Shown here in pieces: positions 25,707 through 33,810 of a stretch of DNA of 64,000 bases; positions within the stretch are counted from its first letter, which is position 1; each line of letters starts with the position of its first letter. A model generated the notes under the pieces. It was not told the DNA's origin, made no database searches, and was given only the letters and a program-made list of their open reading frames with translations. Source of the DNA: Ruminococcaceae bacterium UBA5891 (GTDB lineage Bacteria; Bacillota; Clostridia; Oscillospirales; Acutalibacteraceae); contig DJET01000078.1 in assembly GCA_002431945.1 (NCBI GenBank), positions 37,737 through 101,736 on the forward strand, given 5' to 3'. The translations under genes were made by a program, and so were the position numbers.

Positions 25707-25737
25707 AAAAAAGCTGCCGTAAACCGGCAGCTTTTTT
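25707..25737 (+). terminator. Bidirectional terminator between trkH and azlD
   Basis: AAAAAAGCTGCCG (25707-25719) and CGGCAGCTTTTTT (25725-25737) form a perfect 13-bp stem with a 5-base loop. A-run on one side and T-run on the other serve both converging units. Confidence 0.92.
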
Positions 25738-25747
25738 GACTTTCATT

Positions 25748-26056
25748 TTAAACTATAAGCAATTCAATAATAAATACCGCCGCACACGAGCAAACCGCAA
25801 CGCCGAACAGACTTATACCGAAGTAGGCGAGCAAAACGCCGATAACAAGCGCCGCAATTCCCGACCAAATACTGTTTGTAACGTTTATTATTGCGGGAAA
25901 GGTCATAATTGCAAGCGTTACATACGGCACATAGTAAAGAAACGAACGCAGGGTTACGTTGGTGATTTTTTTACGTATAAGAGTTAGCGGCAAAACCCTT
26001 ATAAGATAGGTTACAACAGCCATTACAGCTATGTAAATATAAATATTATGCTGCAT
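25748..26056 (-). CDS. azlD: AzlD-family branched-chain amino acid exporter subunit
   Basis: This 102-residue protein has four hydrophobic segments and the AzlD start (IAVMAVVTYLIRVLPLTLI). AzlD pairs with AzlC to export branched-chain amino acids or analogues. It overlaps azlC by 11 bases. Confidence 0.9.
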   Translation of the reverse strand: MQHNIYIYIAVMAVVTYLIRVLPLTLIRKKITNVTLRSFLYYVPYVTLAIMTFPAIINVTNSIWSGIAALVIGVLLAYFGISLFGVAVCSCAAVFIIELLIV

Positions 26057-26783
26057 TTTCGGGTTCCTCCGATTCGTCCCTTACAGGAAAGAGTATCGCT
26101 GCCGTTAATGATATTATTACGGTTAAAATAATTATTCTCATACCGTCCGAAAGCAGGGAAAACGGTTTTATTTTTGAAAAGGCAAGGCTTGCCGCCATTG
26201 ATATTAAAACAAGCGCAGCTATCAGCCTGCTTTTTCTTGCGGGCGGAATTATAATTGCCAAAAACATACCGTAAAGACCTACGCTTAACGCACTTACTAT
26301 GCGCGCCGGCAGAATGTTTCCCATTATAACGCCGAACAGCGTTCCGAACGCCCAGCCCGGTATTGCCACCGACATAGCGCCGTAATTATAAAAGGGGTTA
26401 AGCGTGCCTGTAACCGATACCGAAATTCCGAAAATTTCATCTGTAACGTCAAACGCCATAAGCATACGGTGTATAAGCGGGGTTTCGGGTGCGATTTTTT
26501 GGCTTAATGCACACGACATAAGCAAATACCTTGCGTTAACTATAAGCTCTGTTACGGCAAGCTCTATGTATGCTGCGCCCGCGCCTATAAGCGTAAAACC
26601 GGCGTATCCGCCTGCCGAAGCGTTTGTAAGCGCCGAGGTGAGAAAAGCCTGAAATGCGGTTAAACCGGCGTTTTTAGCGGCAATTCCGAGCGTAAACGCT
26701 ACCGCAAAATAACCGAGCGCGATCGGTATACCGTCTTTAAGCCCTTTTAAATACCATTCTTTATTTTTTAACATTGGAAACAC
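26046..26783 (-). CDS. azlC: AzlC-family branched-chain amino acid exporter subunit
   Basis: This 245-residue membrane protein has the AzlC N-terminal motif GLKDGIPIALGYFAVAFTLGIAA and FLTSALTNASAGGYAGFTLI near residue 45. About eight hydrophobic segments are visible. The pair probably exports branched-chain amino acids, as YgaZH/AzlCD do. No Lrp-type regulator lies beside it; the next upstream gene is an XRE regulator with its own terminator between. Confidence 0.92.
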   Translation of the reverse strand: MFPMLKNKEWYLKGLKDGIPIALGYFAVAFTLGIAAKNAGLTAFQAFLTSALTNASAGGYAGFTLIGAGAAYIELAVTELIVNARYLLMSCALSQKIAPETPLIHRMLMAFDVTDEIFGISVSVTGTLNPFYNYGAMSVAIPGWAFGTLFGVIMGNILPARIVSALSVGLYGMFLAIIIPPARKSRLIAALVLISMAASLAFSKIKPFSLLSDGMRIIILTVIISLTAAILFPVRDESEEPENAA

Positions 26784-26823
26784 GCCATTCTTAATTATTT
26801 GTTATAAATACGGGGCATAAAAA

Positions 26824-26848
26824 TCCGCTGCATTATACATACAGCGGA
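26824..26848 (-). terminator. Terminator of the XRE gene
   Basis: TCCGCTG and CAGCGGA pair over an 11-base loop; on the minus strand the stem is followed by ATTTTTATG. Confidence 0.75.
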
Positions 26849-26854
26849 ATACCG

Positions 26855-27304
26855 TTATTTGCTTTTTGCGGAATGATATTTTTCGTTTATAACTTCAATA
26901 ATTTCCTCATAGTCGGGGCGGGGGAGATTGCGAAGTATTTTTATAATGTTTTCTTCCTTGTGCGTTACTATAAAGCGCGGCGGATCTGTTTTAAAAAGAT
27001 TTGTGGGTTGACGCAGCGTTTTATTGATAAGCCTTTCTTTGGGCGTAAAATCGAAATCGTCGTTTTCTTTTACCGTGGTTTCCGCGCTTACGTTATTAGC
27101 AGGCTTGGAATCGTATAACAGCGTATCGGGAGTAACGCCGAAAATATCGGCAAGAGCTATAAGCTTATCGGCACTGATAGTACCCTTTCTTTCCATTTGT
27201 GAATAGGTGCTGCACTTCATACCGAGCTTTTCTGCTGCCTGCGTTTGAGTAAGATTTGCAATTTTACGGTATAGCGCTATTCTTTGATTGATTGTCTCGC
27301 TCAT
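26855..27304 (-). CDS. XRE-family helix-turn-helix regulator
   Basis: This 149-residue protein has an N-terminal HTH_3 domain (RIALYRKIANLTQTQAAEKLGMKCSTYSQMERKG, residues 8-41, and ADIFGVTPDTLLY) and a C-terminal region of unknown type with a conserved-looking LPRPDYEEIIEVI end. It probably represses its own promoter: the gap to tRNA-Thr carries a palindrome with GTACTT arms. No neighbouring target operon is obvious. Confidence 0.87.
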   Translation of the reverse strand: MSETINQRIALYRKIANLTQTQAAEKLGMKCSTYSQMERKGTISADKLIALADIFGVTPDTLLYDSKPANNVSAETTVKENDDFDFTPKERLINKTLRQPTNLFKTDPPRFIVTHKEENIIKILRNLPRPDYEEIIEVINEKYHSAKSK

Positions 27305-27332
27305 CTCGATAATTCTCCTGATATTAAAATTT

Positions 27333-27350
27333 GTACTTGACTTAAAGTAC
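27333..27350. promoter_or_regulatory. Candidate XRE operator, palindrome GTACTT-N6-AAGTAC
   Basis: Perfect 6-bp arms at 27333-27338 and 27345-27350, just upstream of the XRE gene. A further half-site, CTTAAAGTAC, lies at 27366-27375 directly before tRNA-Thr. The site covers the -35 of the tRNA-Thr promoter. Confidence 0.5.
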
Positions 27351-27365
27351 AGTTGCTGTTATAAT
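27337..27365 (+). promoter_or_regulatory. Promoter of tRNA-Thr
   Basis: TTGACT (27337-27342) and TATAAT (27360-27365), 17 bases apart, 10 bases before the tRNA. Confidence 0.85.
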
Positions 27366-27375
27366 CTTAAAGTAC

Positions 27376-27451
27376 GCTGGAGTGGCTCAGTTGGTAGAGC
27401 AGCTGATTCGTAATCAGCAGGTCGTGGGTTCGAGTCCCATCTTCAGCTCCA
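27376..27451 (+). tRNA. tRNA-Thr (anticodon CGT)
   Basis: A 76-base cloverleaf with encoded CCA; the anticodon stem GCTGA/TCAGC encloses loop TTCGTAA, giving CGT (codon ACG). The acceptor stem GCTGGAG/CTTCAGC pairs with one G-T. Confidence 0.95.
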
Positions 27452-27600
27452 TTTTAAGCTAAACAGTGAGTATTCACTTAATATAATAATTGTATTTGTA
27501 TTGTCGAAAGATGTCAAGTGCATATTTGTAAACATTTTATGCTTATTTTATATGTCTTTTGGTCTTAATATTTAAAGTTTTATTTTTTTGAAATTAAATA

Positions 27601-27629
27601 TTGACTTTTATGAAAAAAGCATATATAAT
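27601..27629 (+). promoter_or_regulatory. Promoter upstream of tRNA-Pro
   Basis: TTGACT (27601-27606) and TATAAT (27624-27629) are 17 bases apart, 94 bases before tRNA-Pro. A weak hairpin (AACAAAGCCG with CGGTTTTTGTT, 27641-27666) lies in the leader. The rest of the 271-base gap between the two tRNAs shows nothing else I can name. Confidence 0.75.
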
Positions 27630-27723
27630 ATCAGAGTTGCCTAACAAAGCCGTACATCGGTTTTTGTTCAGTTTATAGCGTTGAGTTTGTATTGGTAATT
27701 TTGTAAAATTTAATATTCATTAT

Positions 27724-27800
27724 CGAGGTGTGGCTCAGTTTGGTAGAGCGCTGCGTTCGGGACGCAGAGGCCGCAGGTTCAAGTCCTGTCACCTCGACCA
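27724..27800 (+). tRNA. tRNA-Pro (anticodon CGG)
   Basis: A 77-base cloverleaf with encoded CCA. The anticodon stem CTGCG/CGCAG encloses TTCGGGA, giving CGG (codon CCG). The acceptor stem CGAGGTG/CACCTCG pairs fully. It lies at the left edge of the accessory island. Confidence 0.95.
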
Positions 27801-27803
27801 TAT

Positions 27804-27846
27804 CGAGTGTTCATAACGGATTTGAGTTATGAACACTCGTCTTTTT
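27804..27846 (+). terminator. tRNA-Pro terminator that contains the island boundary sequence
   Basis: CGAGTGTTCATAAC (27804-27817) and GTTATGAACACTCG (27828-27841) form a perfect 14-bp stem followed by TCTTTTT. Its left arm and loop are the 19-bp sequence repeated in inverse orientation at 39340-39358. Confidence 0.85.
27807..27825 (+). repeat. Left copy of 19-bp island boundary repeat
   Basis: GTGTTCATAACGGATTTGA; the right copy is the reverse complement at 39340-39358 with one difference (GGAC instead of GGAT). Confidence 0.7.
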
Positions 27847-27872
27847 GTAATTTCGAGTTTCTTCGTTATGTA

Positions 27873-27898
27873 TGGAGCAGGTTTTCAAGCCTGCTCTT
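27873..27898. terminator. Hairpin between recombinase end and tRNA-Pro terminator
   Basis: GAGCAGG and CCTGCTC pair around TTTTCAAG and are followed by TTTTG on the plus strand. It lies 6 bases after the recombinase stop and could terminate it as well, though its T-run faces the other way. Confidence 0.5.
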
Positions 27899-27903
27899 TT
27901 GTT

Positions 27904-29598
27904 TTATGCGGATTTGGTAATATATTCGACGGCTACACCTTTTCGTGTGTCTGCCTTATAATTACTTCCGCATTCGGGTATCTCAATATACCCAATGAAT
28001 TTGTAATGAATCATAATCCTCTGACTGCGATTTTTACCAACGCCTTCGGTTTCGTAAACCATTATCTCGTCTATGAGTTCCCGAAGAAGCGGTGCAGTCA
28101 GTTTTTGCATTTCCATAAATCTTCGGATAGCACTGATAAATCTATCTTTGTTCTGTAGCATCGTGCCAAGATTGTTTATCCTCTCGTTTAGGGATGCAAT
28201 CTTGGTTTTTAACTCCATACGCTCCACTTCGTACTTGTGGGATGGCTGCATAAACCATTCATCTGTTACCTTACCTGAAACATTATCCTCATAAAGTTTT
28301 TCGTAAAGCTCGGCAACCTTTTGGTTTCGTGCCGTACAGCGTTGCAGTTCGCCCTGTAAGGCTTTTTGTTCGTTGATAATATCCTTTTGTGCCTTTTGAG
28401 CAAGTAGGTCTGCAAATGTTTCCTCGTCGCTCTGTAAGAACATAGCCATTCGTCTGAGTTCAAGCATTACCACTTGTTCTATGGCATCGGCTCGGATATA
28501 ATGCCGTGTTTCGCAAGTTCCTCTTGTATCCACCTTGTAGTTAGAGCAACTGAAATATTGAATATCTTTGTTTATGGTGTTTACGTGCGACCATAACTTG
28601 CTACCGCAATCGGCACAGTAAAGCAAATCACAAAACATATTCTTTTCAGCGTTGTCCACTTTCGGCGCACGGCGTTTGGTTTTCTTGGTGAGTTTCTGTA
28701 CCGCTTCAAAGGTTTCACGGTCTATTATTGGCTCGTGAACATCCTTGAATACTGCCCAATTTTCTTCGGGATTAGGAATACGGGCTTTGTTCTTGAATGA
28801 CTTTGAATAGGTCTTGAAGTTGATTACATCACCGCAGTATTCCTGTTGAGCAAGTATCTTTGCTATGGTGGTTTTACACCATTTATACGGATTGGGTTGT
28901 GCTTTCTTTCCGCCTCTGCCAAGACCTTTTTCTCTCCAATAAGCCATTGGAATTAACACCTTTCGCTCTTGTAGGATTCGGGCGATAGTTTCGTTGCCTT
29001 TACCCTCCAAGCACATACAGAATATATCTCGCACCACTTGTGCAGCTTCGGGATCTATAACCCACTTCTTTTTGTTTTCGGGTGCTTTCAAGTATCCGTA
29101 TGGTGGTTGAGATAACGGCTCTCCTGCGTTGCCACGGAGTCTGTGGGAGCTTCTGACCTTACGGCTAATATCTCTTGCATACATTTCGTTCATAACATTA
29201 CGAAAGGGTGCAAGTTCATTTTCACCGTCTGCACTATCCACACAGTCATTTACCGCTATAAATCGGATGTTTCTGTCGGGAAAGTAGGTGTCGGTGTAAT
29301 ATCCCACTTGCAGATAATCTCTGCCGAGTCGGGACATATCCTTTACGATAATGACACTTACATATCCCATTTCAATATCCTCAAGCAGTTTTTGAAATCC
29401 GGGACGATTAAATTTTGTTCCCGTATAACCGTCATCCACATAACTGTGAGTGTTGGAAAAGCCGTGTTCCTTTGCGTATTTCTGCAACAATTTCTTTTGA
29501 TTAACAATAGAATTACTATCGTTGTCTGTTCCGTCATCACGGGATAGTCGGCAGTATAAAGCAGTTATGCCGACATTATCTTTTTTCTTCGACTGCAT
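27904..29598 (-). CDS. Large serine recombinase
   Basis: This 564-residue protein has an N-terminal resolvase catalytic domain (ALYCRLSRDDGTDNDSNSI with the nucleophile serine near residue 19, and VKDMSRLGRDYLQVG), a recombinase domain (PPYGYLKAPENKKKWVID), a zinc ribbon (CADCGSKLWSH and a later Cys pair around CSNYK/C) near residues 325-350, a coiled coil, and a C-terminal DUF4368-type end. It is the TnpX/TndX class that excises and inserts elements without transposition footprints. GGAGG overlaps the end of the upstream small gene, whose stop is adjacent to this ATG. Confidence 0.93.
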   Translation of the reverse strand: MQSKKKDNVGITALYCRLSRDDGTDNDSNSIVNQKKLLQKYAKEHGFSNTHSYVDDGYTGTKFNRPGFQKLLEDIEMGYVSVIIVKDMSRLGRDYLQVGYYTDTYFPDRNIRFIAVNDCVDSADGENELAPFRNVMNEMYARDISRKVRSSHRLRGNAGEPLSQPPYGYLKAPENKKKWVIDPEAAQVVRDIFCMCLEGKGNETIARILQERKVLIPMAYWREKGLGRGGKKAQPNPYKWCKTTIAKILAQQEYCGDVINFKTYSKSFKNKARIPNPEENWAVFKDVHEPIIDRETFEAVQKLTKKTKRRAPKVDNAEKNMFCDLLYCADCGSKLWSHVNTINKDIQYFSCSNYKVDTRGTCETRHYIRADAIEQVVMLELRRMAMFLQSDEETFADLLAQKAQKDIINEQKALQGELQRCTARNQKVAELYEKLYEDNVSGKVTDEWFMQPSHKYEVERMELKTKIASLNERINNLGTMLQNKDRFISAIRRFMEMQKLTAPLLRELIDEIMVYETEGVGKNRSQRIMIHYKFIGYIEIPECGSNYKADTRKGVAVEYITKSA

Positions 29599-29826
29599 TT
29601 AGTCCTCCTTTCCGGCAGTCGAACACACATATTCTACTGCCATTGTACTCGGTGGTGATTCGTCCGTCAAAGGTACGAAATCACTTGTTACAATTCTTTT
29701 GAAACGGTCGGTAATTGTCGGGTGGTTTTTAACTTTAGCCGTCATAAATGATGAGCCGACGATATACTTGACTCCGTTTATCACATACTCATTTTCTTGC
29801 TGTGCAAGACCACATATAAATTTCAT
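29599..29826 (-). CDS. 75-residue island protein of unknown function
   Basis: The protein starts MKFICGLAQQENEYVINGVKYIVGSSF and has no membrane span or known motif that I recognise. It lies between the ParB-like gene (9-base gap) and the recombinase (abutting), so it is part of their transcription unit. Similar small genes are common before recombinase genes in such elements; a directionality factor is possible but not shown. Confidence 0.7.
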   Translation of the reverse strand: MKFICGLAQQENEYVINGVKYIVGSSFMTAKVKNHPTITDRFKRIVTSDFVPLTDESPPSTMAVEYVCSTAGKED

Positions 29827-29835
29827 AATATTCCC

Positions 29836-30660
29836 TTACCTTTCATCACGATTTTTTCTTGCTCTCTCACGGCGCTGATAATCTTCGCTAATAAGCTTCA
29901 AGATTGCATTATATACATCTTTTTGCGTATAACTTTTAGGGAAGAAAATCTTATCCGCATTAAGCTGACCGGCTTGGGATAATTTCTTTAGCCGTACTGC
30001 CTGCGAGAGTGACGGAGTGCAGTCCTCACTCTCAATGGTACTTAGTAAATCGTACTGTTCCTGCTCGGCGAGATAAGACAACTCCACAGCAGGAGTAAGT
30101 GCGATGCGTTCTTCATCCACAAGCTGTAACAGTTCGGGGATAAGATTGGTTAAACGGATATACCGAAACACTTGGTCACGGCTTTCGTTTGCCGCCTTGC
30201 CGATCTCGGTAGCAGTATCCGACTTTGTCGCAACTTGCGATGAGGTTAAGTCGGTTCTTTTGCCTTGCTCTTTCAAAGCCTCCATCTTCATTTTGTAAGC
30301 AAAGGCTTTTTCGCTCGGCAATATCCGTTCTCGGTGCAAGTTACTGTCCACAACGGCAATTGCCGCTTCGGTTTTGGTATAGGGATAAATTAAGGCGGGT
30401 ACTTCTGTAAGTCCCGCCCTTTTACTTGCGTGTAATCTTCGGTGTCCCGATATTACTTCGTATTCATCGGTAGTATTATCTTTCAATCTTACGATAAGAG
30501 GATTGATAATACCTTGCGACTTAATACTTTCCACAAGTTTGTCCATATCCTCATTGTCTGTTACTTTGAACGGATGACCGTCAAAATCGTGAAGTTTGTC
30601 TATGTGGATACGGGCGGACTTTTTCTTTTTGCTTTCGATTGGGATTTCATACTGTGTCAT
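29836..30660 (-). CDS. ParB/RepB/Spo0J-family protein
   Basis: This 274-residue protein has a ParB nuclease-like domain (HPFKVTDNEDMDKLVESIKSQGIINPLIVR, DEYEVISGHRRLHASKRAGL, near residues 25-90; GHRR is the CTP-binding signature) and a following helix-turn-helix segment (residues about 130-200). ParB proteins bind centromere-like sites and slide as CTP clamps. No ParA is seen; in these elements ParB may help maintain the excised form or regulate genes. Start is ATG 30660, 8 bases after AAGGAG; the frame extends 39 codons upstream into the leader. Confidence 0.87.
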   Translation of the reverse strand: MTQYEIPIESKKKKSARIHIDKLHDFDGHPFKVTDNEDMDKLVESIKSQGIINPLIVRLKDNTTDEYEVISGHRRLHASKRAGLTEVPALIYPYTKTEAAIAVVDSNLHRERILPSEKAFAYKMKMEALKEQGKRTDLTSSQVATKSDTATEIGKAANESRDQVFRYIRLTNLIPELLQLVDEERIALTPAVELSYLAEQEQYDLLSTIESEDCTPSLSQAVRLKKLSQAGQLNADKIFFPKSYTQKDVYNAILKLISEDYQRRERARKNRDER

Positions 30661-31008
30661 AGGTTTTAATCTCCTTTCTTTGTTTGATCTTGTAAAAATG
30701 GGTTTTAGGGATACCTCTAACGAGTACTGTTTTGCGCCGATAGGAGTACAAACAGTCTGCTCGCTAAGATGATGCAATTACTCCGAGCCTTATCTAGGTT
30801 AATTACTCCTATTTCGCAAAAGAACCGTTTGCCGTTTTCCCGAATGTCAGTTAATTCCTAACCCATAGCATCTTGCTACAAATCGTTTTCGCTCGCTCAT
30901 TTAAGAGGTCTTGGCGTAGTATCTACATTCGGTAACGGGTATTCAATTTTCAAAGTACAACTGAGGTTATATATCGCATTCATATTTCGGCTAAGTAGTC
31001 CGAGAAAA

Positions 31009-31095
31009 AATAAAAAGCCGTTATGTATCAACACTAATCGTCGGCGGGAGCGTTTAGCTCTCGCTTCAAATCAGATGCTCATACATAACGGCTTT
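31009..31095 (-). terminator. Attenuator-type hairpin in the ParB leader
   Basis: AAAGCCGTTATGTAT (31014-31028) and ATACATAACGGCTTT (31081-31095) are a perfect 15-bp inverted repeat. The 52-base interior holds another 8-bp stem (GCGGGAGC/GCTCTCGC, 31044-31064). On the minus strand it is followed by TTATTTTTT, as in a terminator. Confidence 0.75.
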
Positions 31096-31230
31096 GAATT
31101 AATTCAAAAGACCATACTGTTTGTGTCGGCTCAACTCCACCCTAAACAGTACAAAAAATTACGGTGGCGAGTCACAGTTTTCTCAAAAGAGATCACCGGC
31201 GTTATAGCGGACTTGTGCCTGACTATACCT

Positions 31231-31245
31231 CTACGAGGACATCAT
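31231..31245 (-). CDS. Minimal leader reading frame (M-M-S-S)
   Basis: ATGATG followed by two serine codons and TAG, 11 bases after a full AGGAGG at 31257-31262 on the minus strand. It lies about 30 bases after the -10. Such very short frames occur in leaders controlled by ribosome stalling. It is also close to chance expectation, hence the low score. Confidence 0.35.
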   Translation of the reverse strand: MMSS

Positions 31246-31275
31246 ATTCAGTTGTTCCTCCTAAGAGGGTATTTT

Positions 31276-31305
31276 AGTATACACGATAGAACATTTGTTT
31301 GTCAA
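31276..31305 (-). promoter_or_regulatory. Promoter of the ParB-recombinase transcript
   Basis: On the minus strand TTGACA (31300-31305) and TATACT (31276-31281) are 18 bases apart. Confidence 0.75.
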
Positions 31306-31369
31306 TAGTTTTTTTGTCGCAACACGAACATTTTTTAGGACAATAATAGTGTGTTGCTCTTAAGGTAAA

Positions 31370-32194
31370 TTATAAATTGCATTTTTTGAAAATCTCTAAA
31401 AGCTCTGAAAAACTATTGATAATATAATCAGGTTTCATGTTGCTAGAGATAAAACTATTTTTAATTTTTGCTTCTCTTTCAAAATCTTCATCGGTCCAAC
31501 TAGTAATATCTACAAGTAACTGATAGAAATTGTTTTCATCTTTAGGATTATTTATTAGTACGGAAGTAATTCCTGCTAATCCCGCCATATAAACATCTTT
31601 TGTTAAGCTATCTCCAACATATATTGCTTTATCTTTATGGCAGTTTTCGCAATCACAGATGTTAAGCAAAACTTCTTTGTTCGGTTTCTTTGTATTTAGA
31701 AGTTTCACTTTTTCACTAATTGGATATTTGCTTTCGTATCGGCTGTTAAAAGCGTACACATGCTTAAAGTATTGAGCTACGCCTAGTCTCTCTAATCTGA
31801 AAAATCCGTTTTCCTGTGAAGACTCTGTATACCCAATAATTGTTATTCCGTTTTGGTGTAATTTCTCCAAAGTATCTTTAACGCCATCGTATAACCTTAA
31901 TTTTTGTTTTCTGACGGAATTGAATTTGTGAAAAGCCTCTTCTAAATAGCATTTAATTTCGCTCTCTGTCTTACCTTCGTATTTATTTAAAATAGAGGGT
32001 AGTTTCAATGTCACAAAGGGGTATTCTACACTGCCATAATATTGATGTAGTTCTTTATATTCTCTCAGAAGATTTTGCTTAGACAAGCCTGTTATGTTAA
32101 CAACCTCTTCAACCATAGCATAAAAAGATGGAATAAAGAAACCAAGCCAGTCATACAAAGTGTCATCTAAATCCGTAATAAGAAGTTTTTTCAT
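31370..32194 (-). CDS. HAD-superfamily phosphatase, last gene of the restriction operon
   Basis: This 274-residue protein has HAD motif I TDLDDTLYDW (nucleophile Asp at residue 8), motif II around GYTESS near residue 117, a conserved Lys region and motif IV VGDSLTKDVYMAGLAG near residue 193. The cap between motifs I and II is helical, as in C1-type HADs such as haloacid dehalogenases and nucleotidases. It starts 3 bases after the metallophosphoesterase stop with GGAGGGG as ribosome site, so it is translated with that gene. Substrate unknown; a nucleotide or phosphorylated end is plausible. Confidence 0.88.
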   Translation of the reverse strand: MKKLLITDLDDTLYDWLGFFIPSFYAMVEEVVNITGLSKQNLLREYKELHQYYGSVEYPFVTLKLPSILNKYEGKTESEIKCYLEEAFHKFNSVRKQKLRLYDGVKDTLEKLHQNGITIIGYTESSQENGFFRLERLGVAQYFKHVYAFNSRYESKYPISEKVKLLNTKKPNKEVLLNICDCENCHKDKAIYVGDSLTKDVYMAGLAGITSVLINNPKDENNFYQLLVDITSWTDEDFEREAKIKNSFISSNMKPDYIINSFSELLEIFKKCNL

Positions 32195-32197
32195 ATT

Positions 32198-33766
32198 TTA
32201 CCCCTCCAAGGGCAATATAATAGTTTGATATTCAGAATCTTCGGAGTTCTCATCACTATGAATTTTATAAAATTTAATGTGAAGCTTGTTGTCTTCAAAA
32301 TTAAGTGTTCCAAATAGATTCTGTGTGTGTTTACATCCGGTTCCGCCCATTCCTACCACAAATATCTTTTTCATTTGTGTTTCATTAATCTCGTTGGAAG
32401 AGCATATAGCAGGATATAGCACCTGAGTAACAATAGATTTGTGTTTATGACCGTGCAACAAGACTTTGACATCATGTTTTATCATCCAATTCATCAATCG
32501 GTCAGCATCGTAAACAACGCTACTTGCCCTTTTAACATCAATAGCCTCAGTATAACAAACAGGCAGATAATGATGATGCATCATTACTATTCTTATTACA
32601 TTTCCTGCTTTTTTATTATTCCAACCCATCTCTGTTTCAACAAAGTTCAGCTGTTTTTCAGAAAGGTATCCGTGTCCGTTGAAATTCGGGTACTGTTGCA
32701 GGTATAGGCTGTTTAGGGCAACAATTTCAACTACATATCCAGACGACAACAATATTTTTTTTCCACAACAATAATATTCATTGGGAGAAATATTATATAC
32801 CGTCTTGTAAAAATTAGAATAAGCCTTTGTATATAGTTTAGAAACTGCTTTAGGTTTTTCTTCTGTATCCAAATCTTTTGAAGCAAACTTAAAATCGTGA
32901 TTGCCAGGACAAATAGCAATGTTTTCGTTTGTAAAAACATAATTTCTACTTAAGTCATCTATCAATTTTATGGCTTTTTCGAAACCTTTTTTCTGAGCAG
33001 TTGATGTAATATCGCCAGTAACAACTAATCCGCCGATTTCATCTTGCACAGTGCTTAAACATCCTTGTATATGTTCAAATAATGATTTAGTAGTTTCATC
33101 ATTATCAACACTAAAATCACTATCTGCTAAATGAAGATCGGATAGCCACAACAGCGAACTTCCGTGTGATTGATAATACTTTTTACTAAAATTATTCGGT
33201 TGGACATAATCCGAATTCAACAAAACAATTTCGTTTCGGGAATCGGTATCTTTAGCTTCTCTAACAAACCACACGGTTCTTTCTTGCTGAATTAGCTCTT
33301 TGATTGAATATACTTGCTTACTATCGAAACAAGTATAGTTCGCTTCGCCTTCCGCAAAAAGTGAATCAACATTTACATAAGCATAATTATGTAACTCAAC
33401 CTCTGAACATTCTGTAATTGAAATAAATTTAAACCAAGCGTGATAAGCACTATTTCTATAATAATCTGGAGTAGCATCTTTATCAGGTGATTCAATTTTA
33501 GAATTCTTATTTACCTTAATTCGAGTACATAGAGCCTTGTACAGCTTTCTCTGTCCGGAATCTACAAGAAACACCTCGATTGGAGAGTTGTCTGCACATG
33601 TATTCAATGCACCGAGCTCATCTTGCGGAGTTTTTTCATTACCTTTTTTCCACCACGCCCACCATACATATTTTTTATATTCAATTATAGTTTGATGTCT
33701 CTTTATAGTTTCATTTTCAGCAATATCAAGATCTCTAAATCTTAATATTAATGTCTTAAAATCCAT
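32198..33766 (-). CDS. Calcineurin-like metallophosphoesterase with unknown N-terminal domain
   Basis: The C-terminal part of this 522-residue protein (from about residue 200) has every metal-binding motif of the family in order: LSDLHLAD, VVTGDITS, CPGNHDF, VMMHHHY and LLHGHKHKS. The first 190 residues form a separate domain rich in aromatic residues, with WWAWWKK near residue 35, AWFKF near 125 and TVWFVRE near 168; I do not recognise it, though a PUA-like fold is conceivable. Such enzymes cleave phosphodiester or phosphomonoester bonds in nucleic acids or signalling nucleotides. It follows the restriction enzyme gene by 44 bases. Confidence 0.88.
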   Translation of the reverse strand: MDFKTLILRFRDLDIAENETIKRHQTIIEYKKYVWWAWWKKGNEKTPQDELGALNTCADNSPIEVFLVDSGQRKLYKALCTRIKVNKNSKIESPDKDATPDYYRNSAYHAWFKFISITECSEVELHNYAYVNVDSLFAEGEANYTCFDSKQVYSIKELIQQERTVWFVREAKDTDSRNEIVLLNSDYVQPNNFSKKYYQSHGSSLLWLSDLHLADSDFSVDNDETTKSLFEHIQGCLSTVQDEIGGLVVTGDITSTAQKKGFEKAIKLIDDLSRNYVFTNENIAICPGNHDFKFASKDLDTEEKPKAVSKLYTKAYSNFYKTVYNISPNEYYCCGKKILLSSGYVVEIVALNSLYLQQYPNFNGHGYLSEKQLNFVETEMGWNNKKAGNVIRIVMMHHHYLPVCYTEAIDVKRASSVVYDADRLMNWMIKHDVKVLLHGHKHKSIVTQVLYPAICSSNEINETQMKKIFVVGMGGTGCKHTQNLFGTLNFEDNKLHIKFYKIHSDENSEDSEYQTIILPLEG

Positions 33767-33810
33767 TTATCTTTCTCCTATCAAATGCAAATACGCATTA
33801 ATAAATTCGA

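Larger units (their letters stand above)
30661..31310 (-). promoter_or_regulatory. Long structured leader of the ParB-like transcript
   Basis: About 615 bases separate the promoter (31276-31305) from the ParB-like start. The leader contains, in order, a minimal reading frame (31231-31245), a set of GC-rich segments, a large terminator-like hairpin (31009-31095) and about 300 bases with short direct repeats of GGAGTAATT near 30775-30810. I see no coding gene of meaningful length. The organisation suggests transcription attenuation of the mobility genes, but this is inference. Confidence 0.5.

Noticed and set aside
27452..27723. Small RNA gene between the two tRNAs
   Set aside because: A good promoter at 27601 and weak hairpin at 27641 exist, but both are explained as the tRNA-Pro promoter and leader; no independent support.
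27829..28158. Plus-strand open frame opposite the recombinase end
   Set aside because: It overlaps the well-supported recombinase, begins in the tRNA terminator and has no family features.
30661..30777. N-terminal extension of the ParB-like protein by 39 codons
   Set aside because: The extension is unlike ParB, has no ribosome site, and the ATG at 30660 has AAGGAG at the right distance.
31075..31308. 77-codon plus-strand frame in the ParB leader
   Set aside because: It runs against the promoter and hairpin signals of the leader and encodes no recognisable protein.
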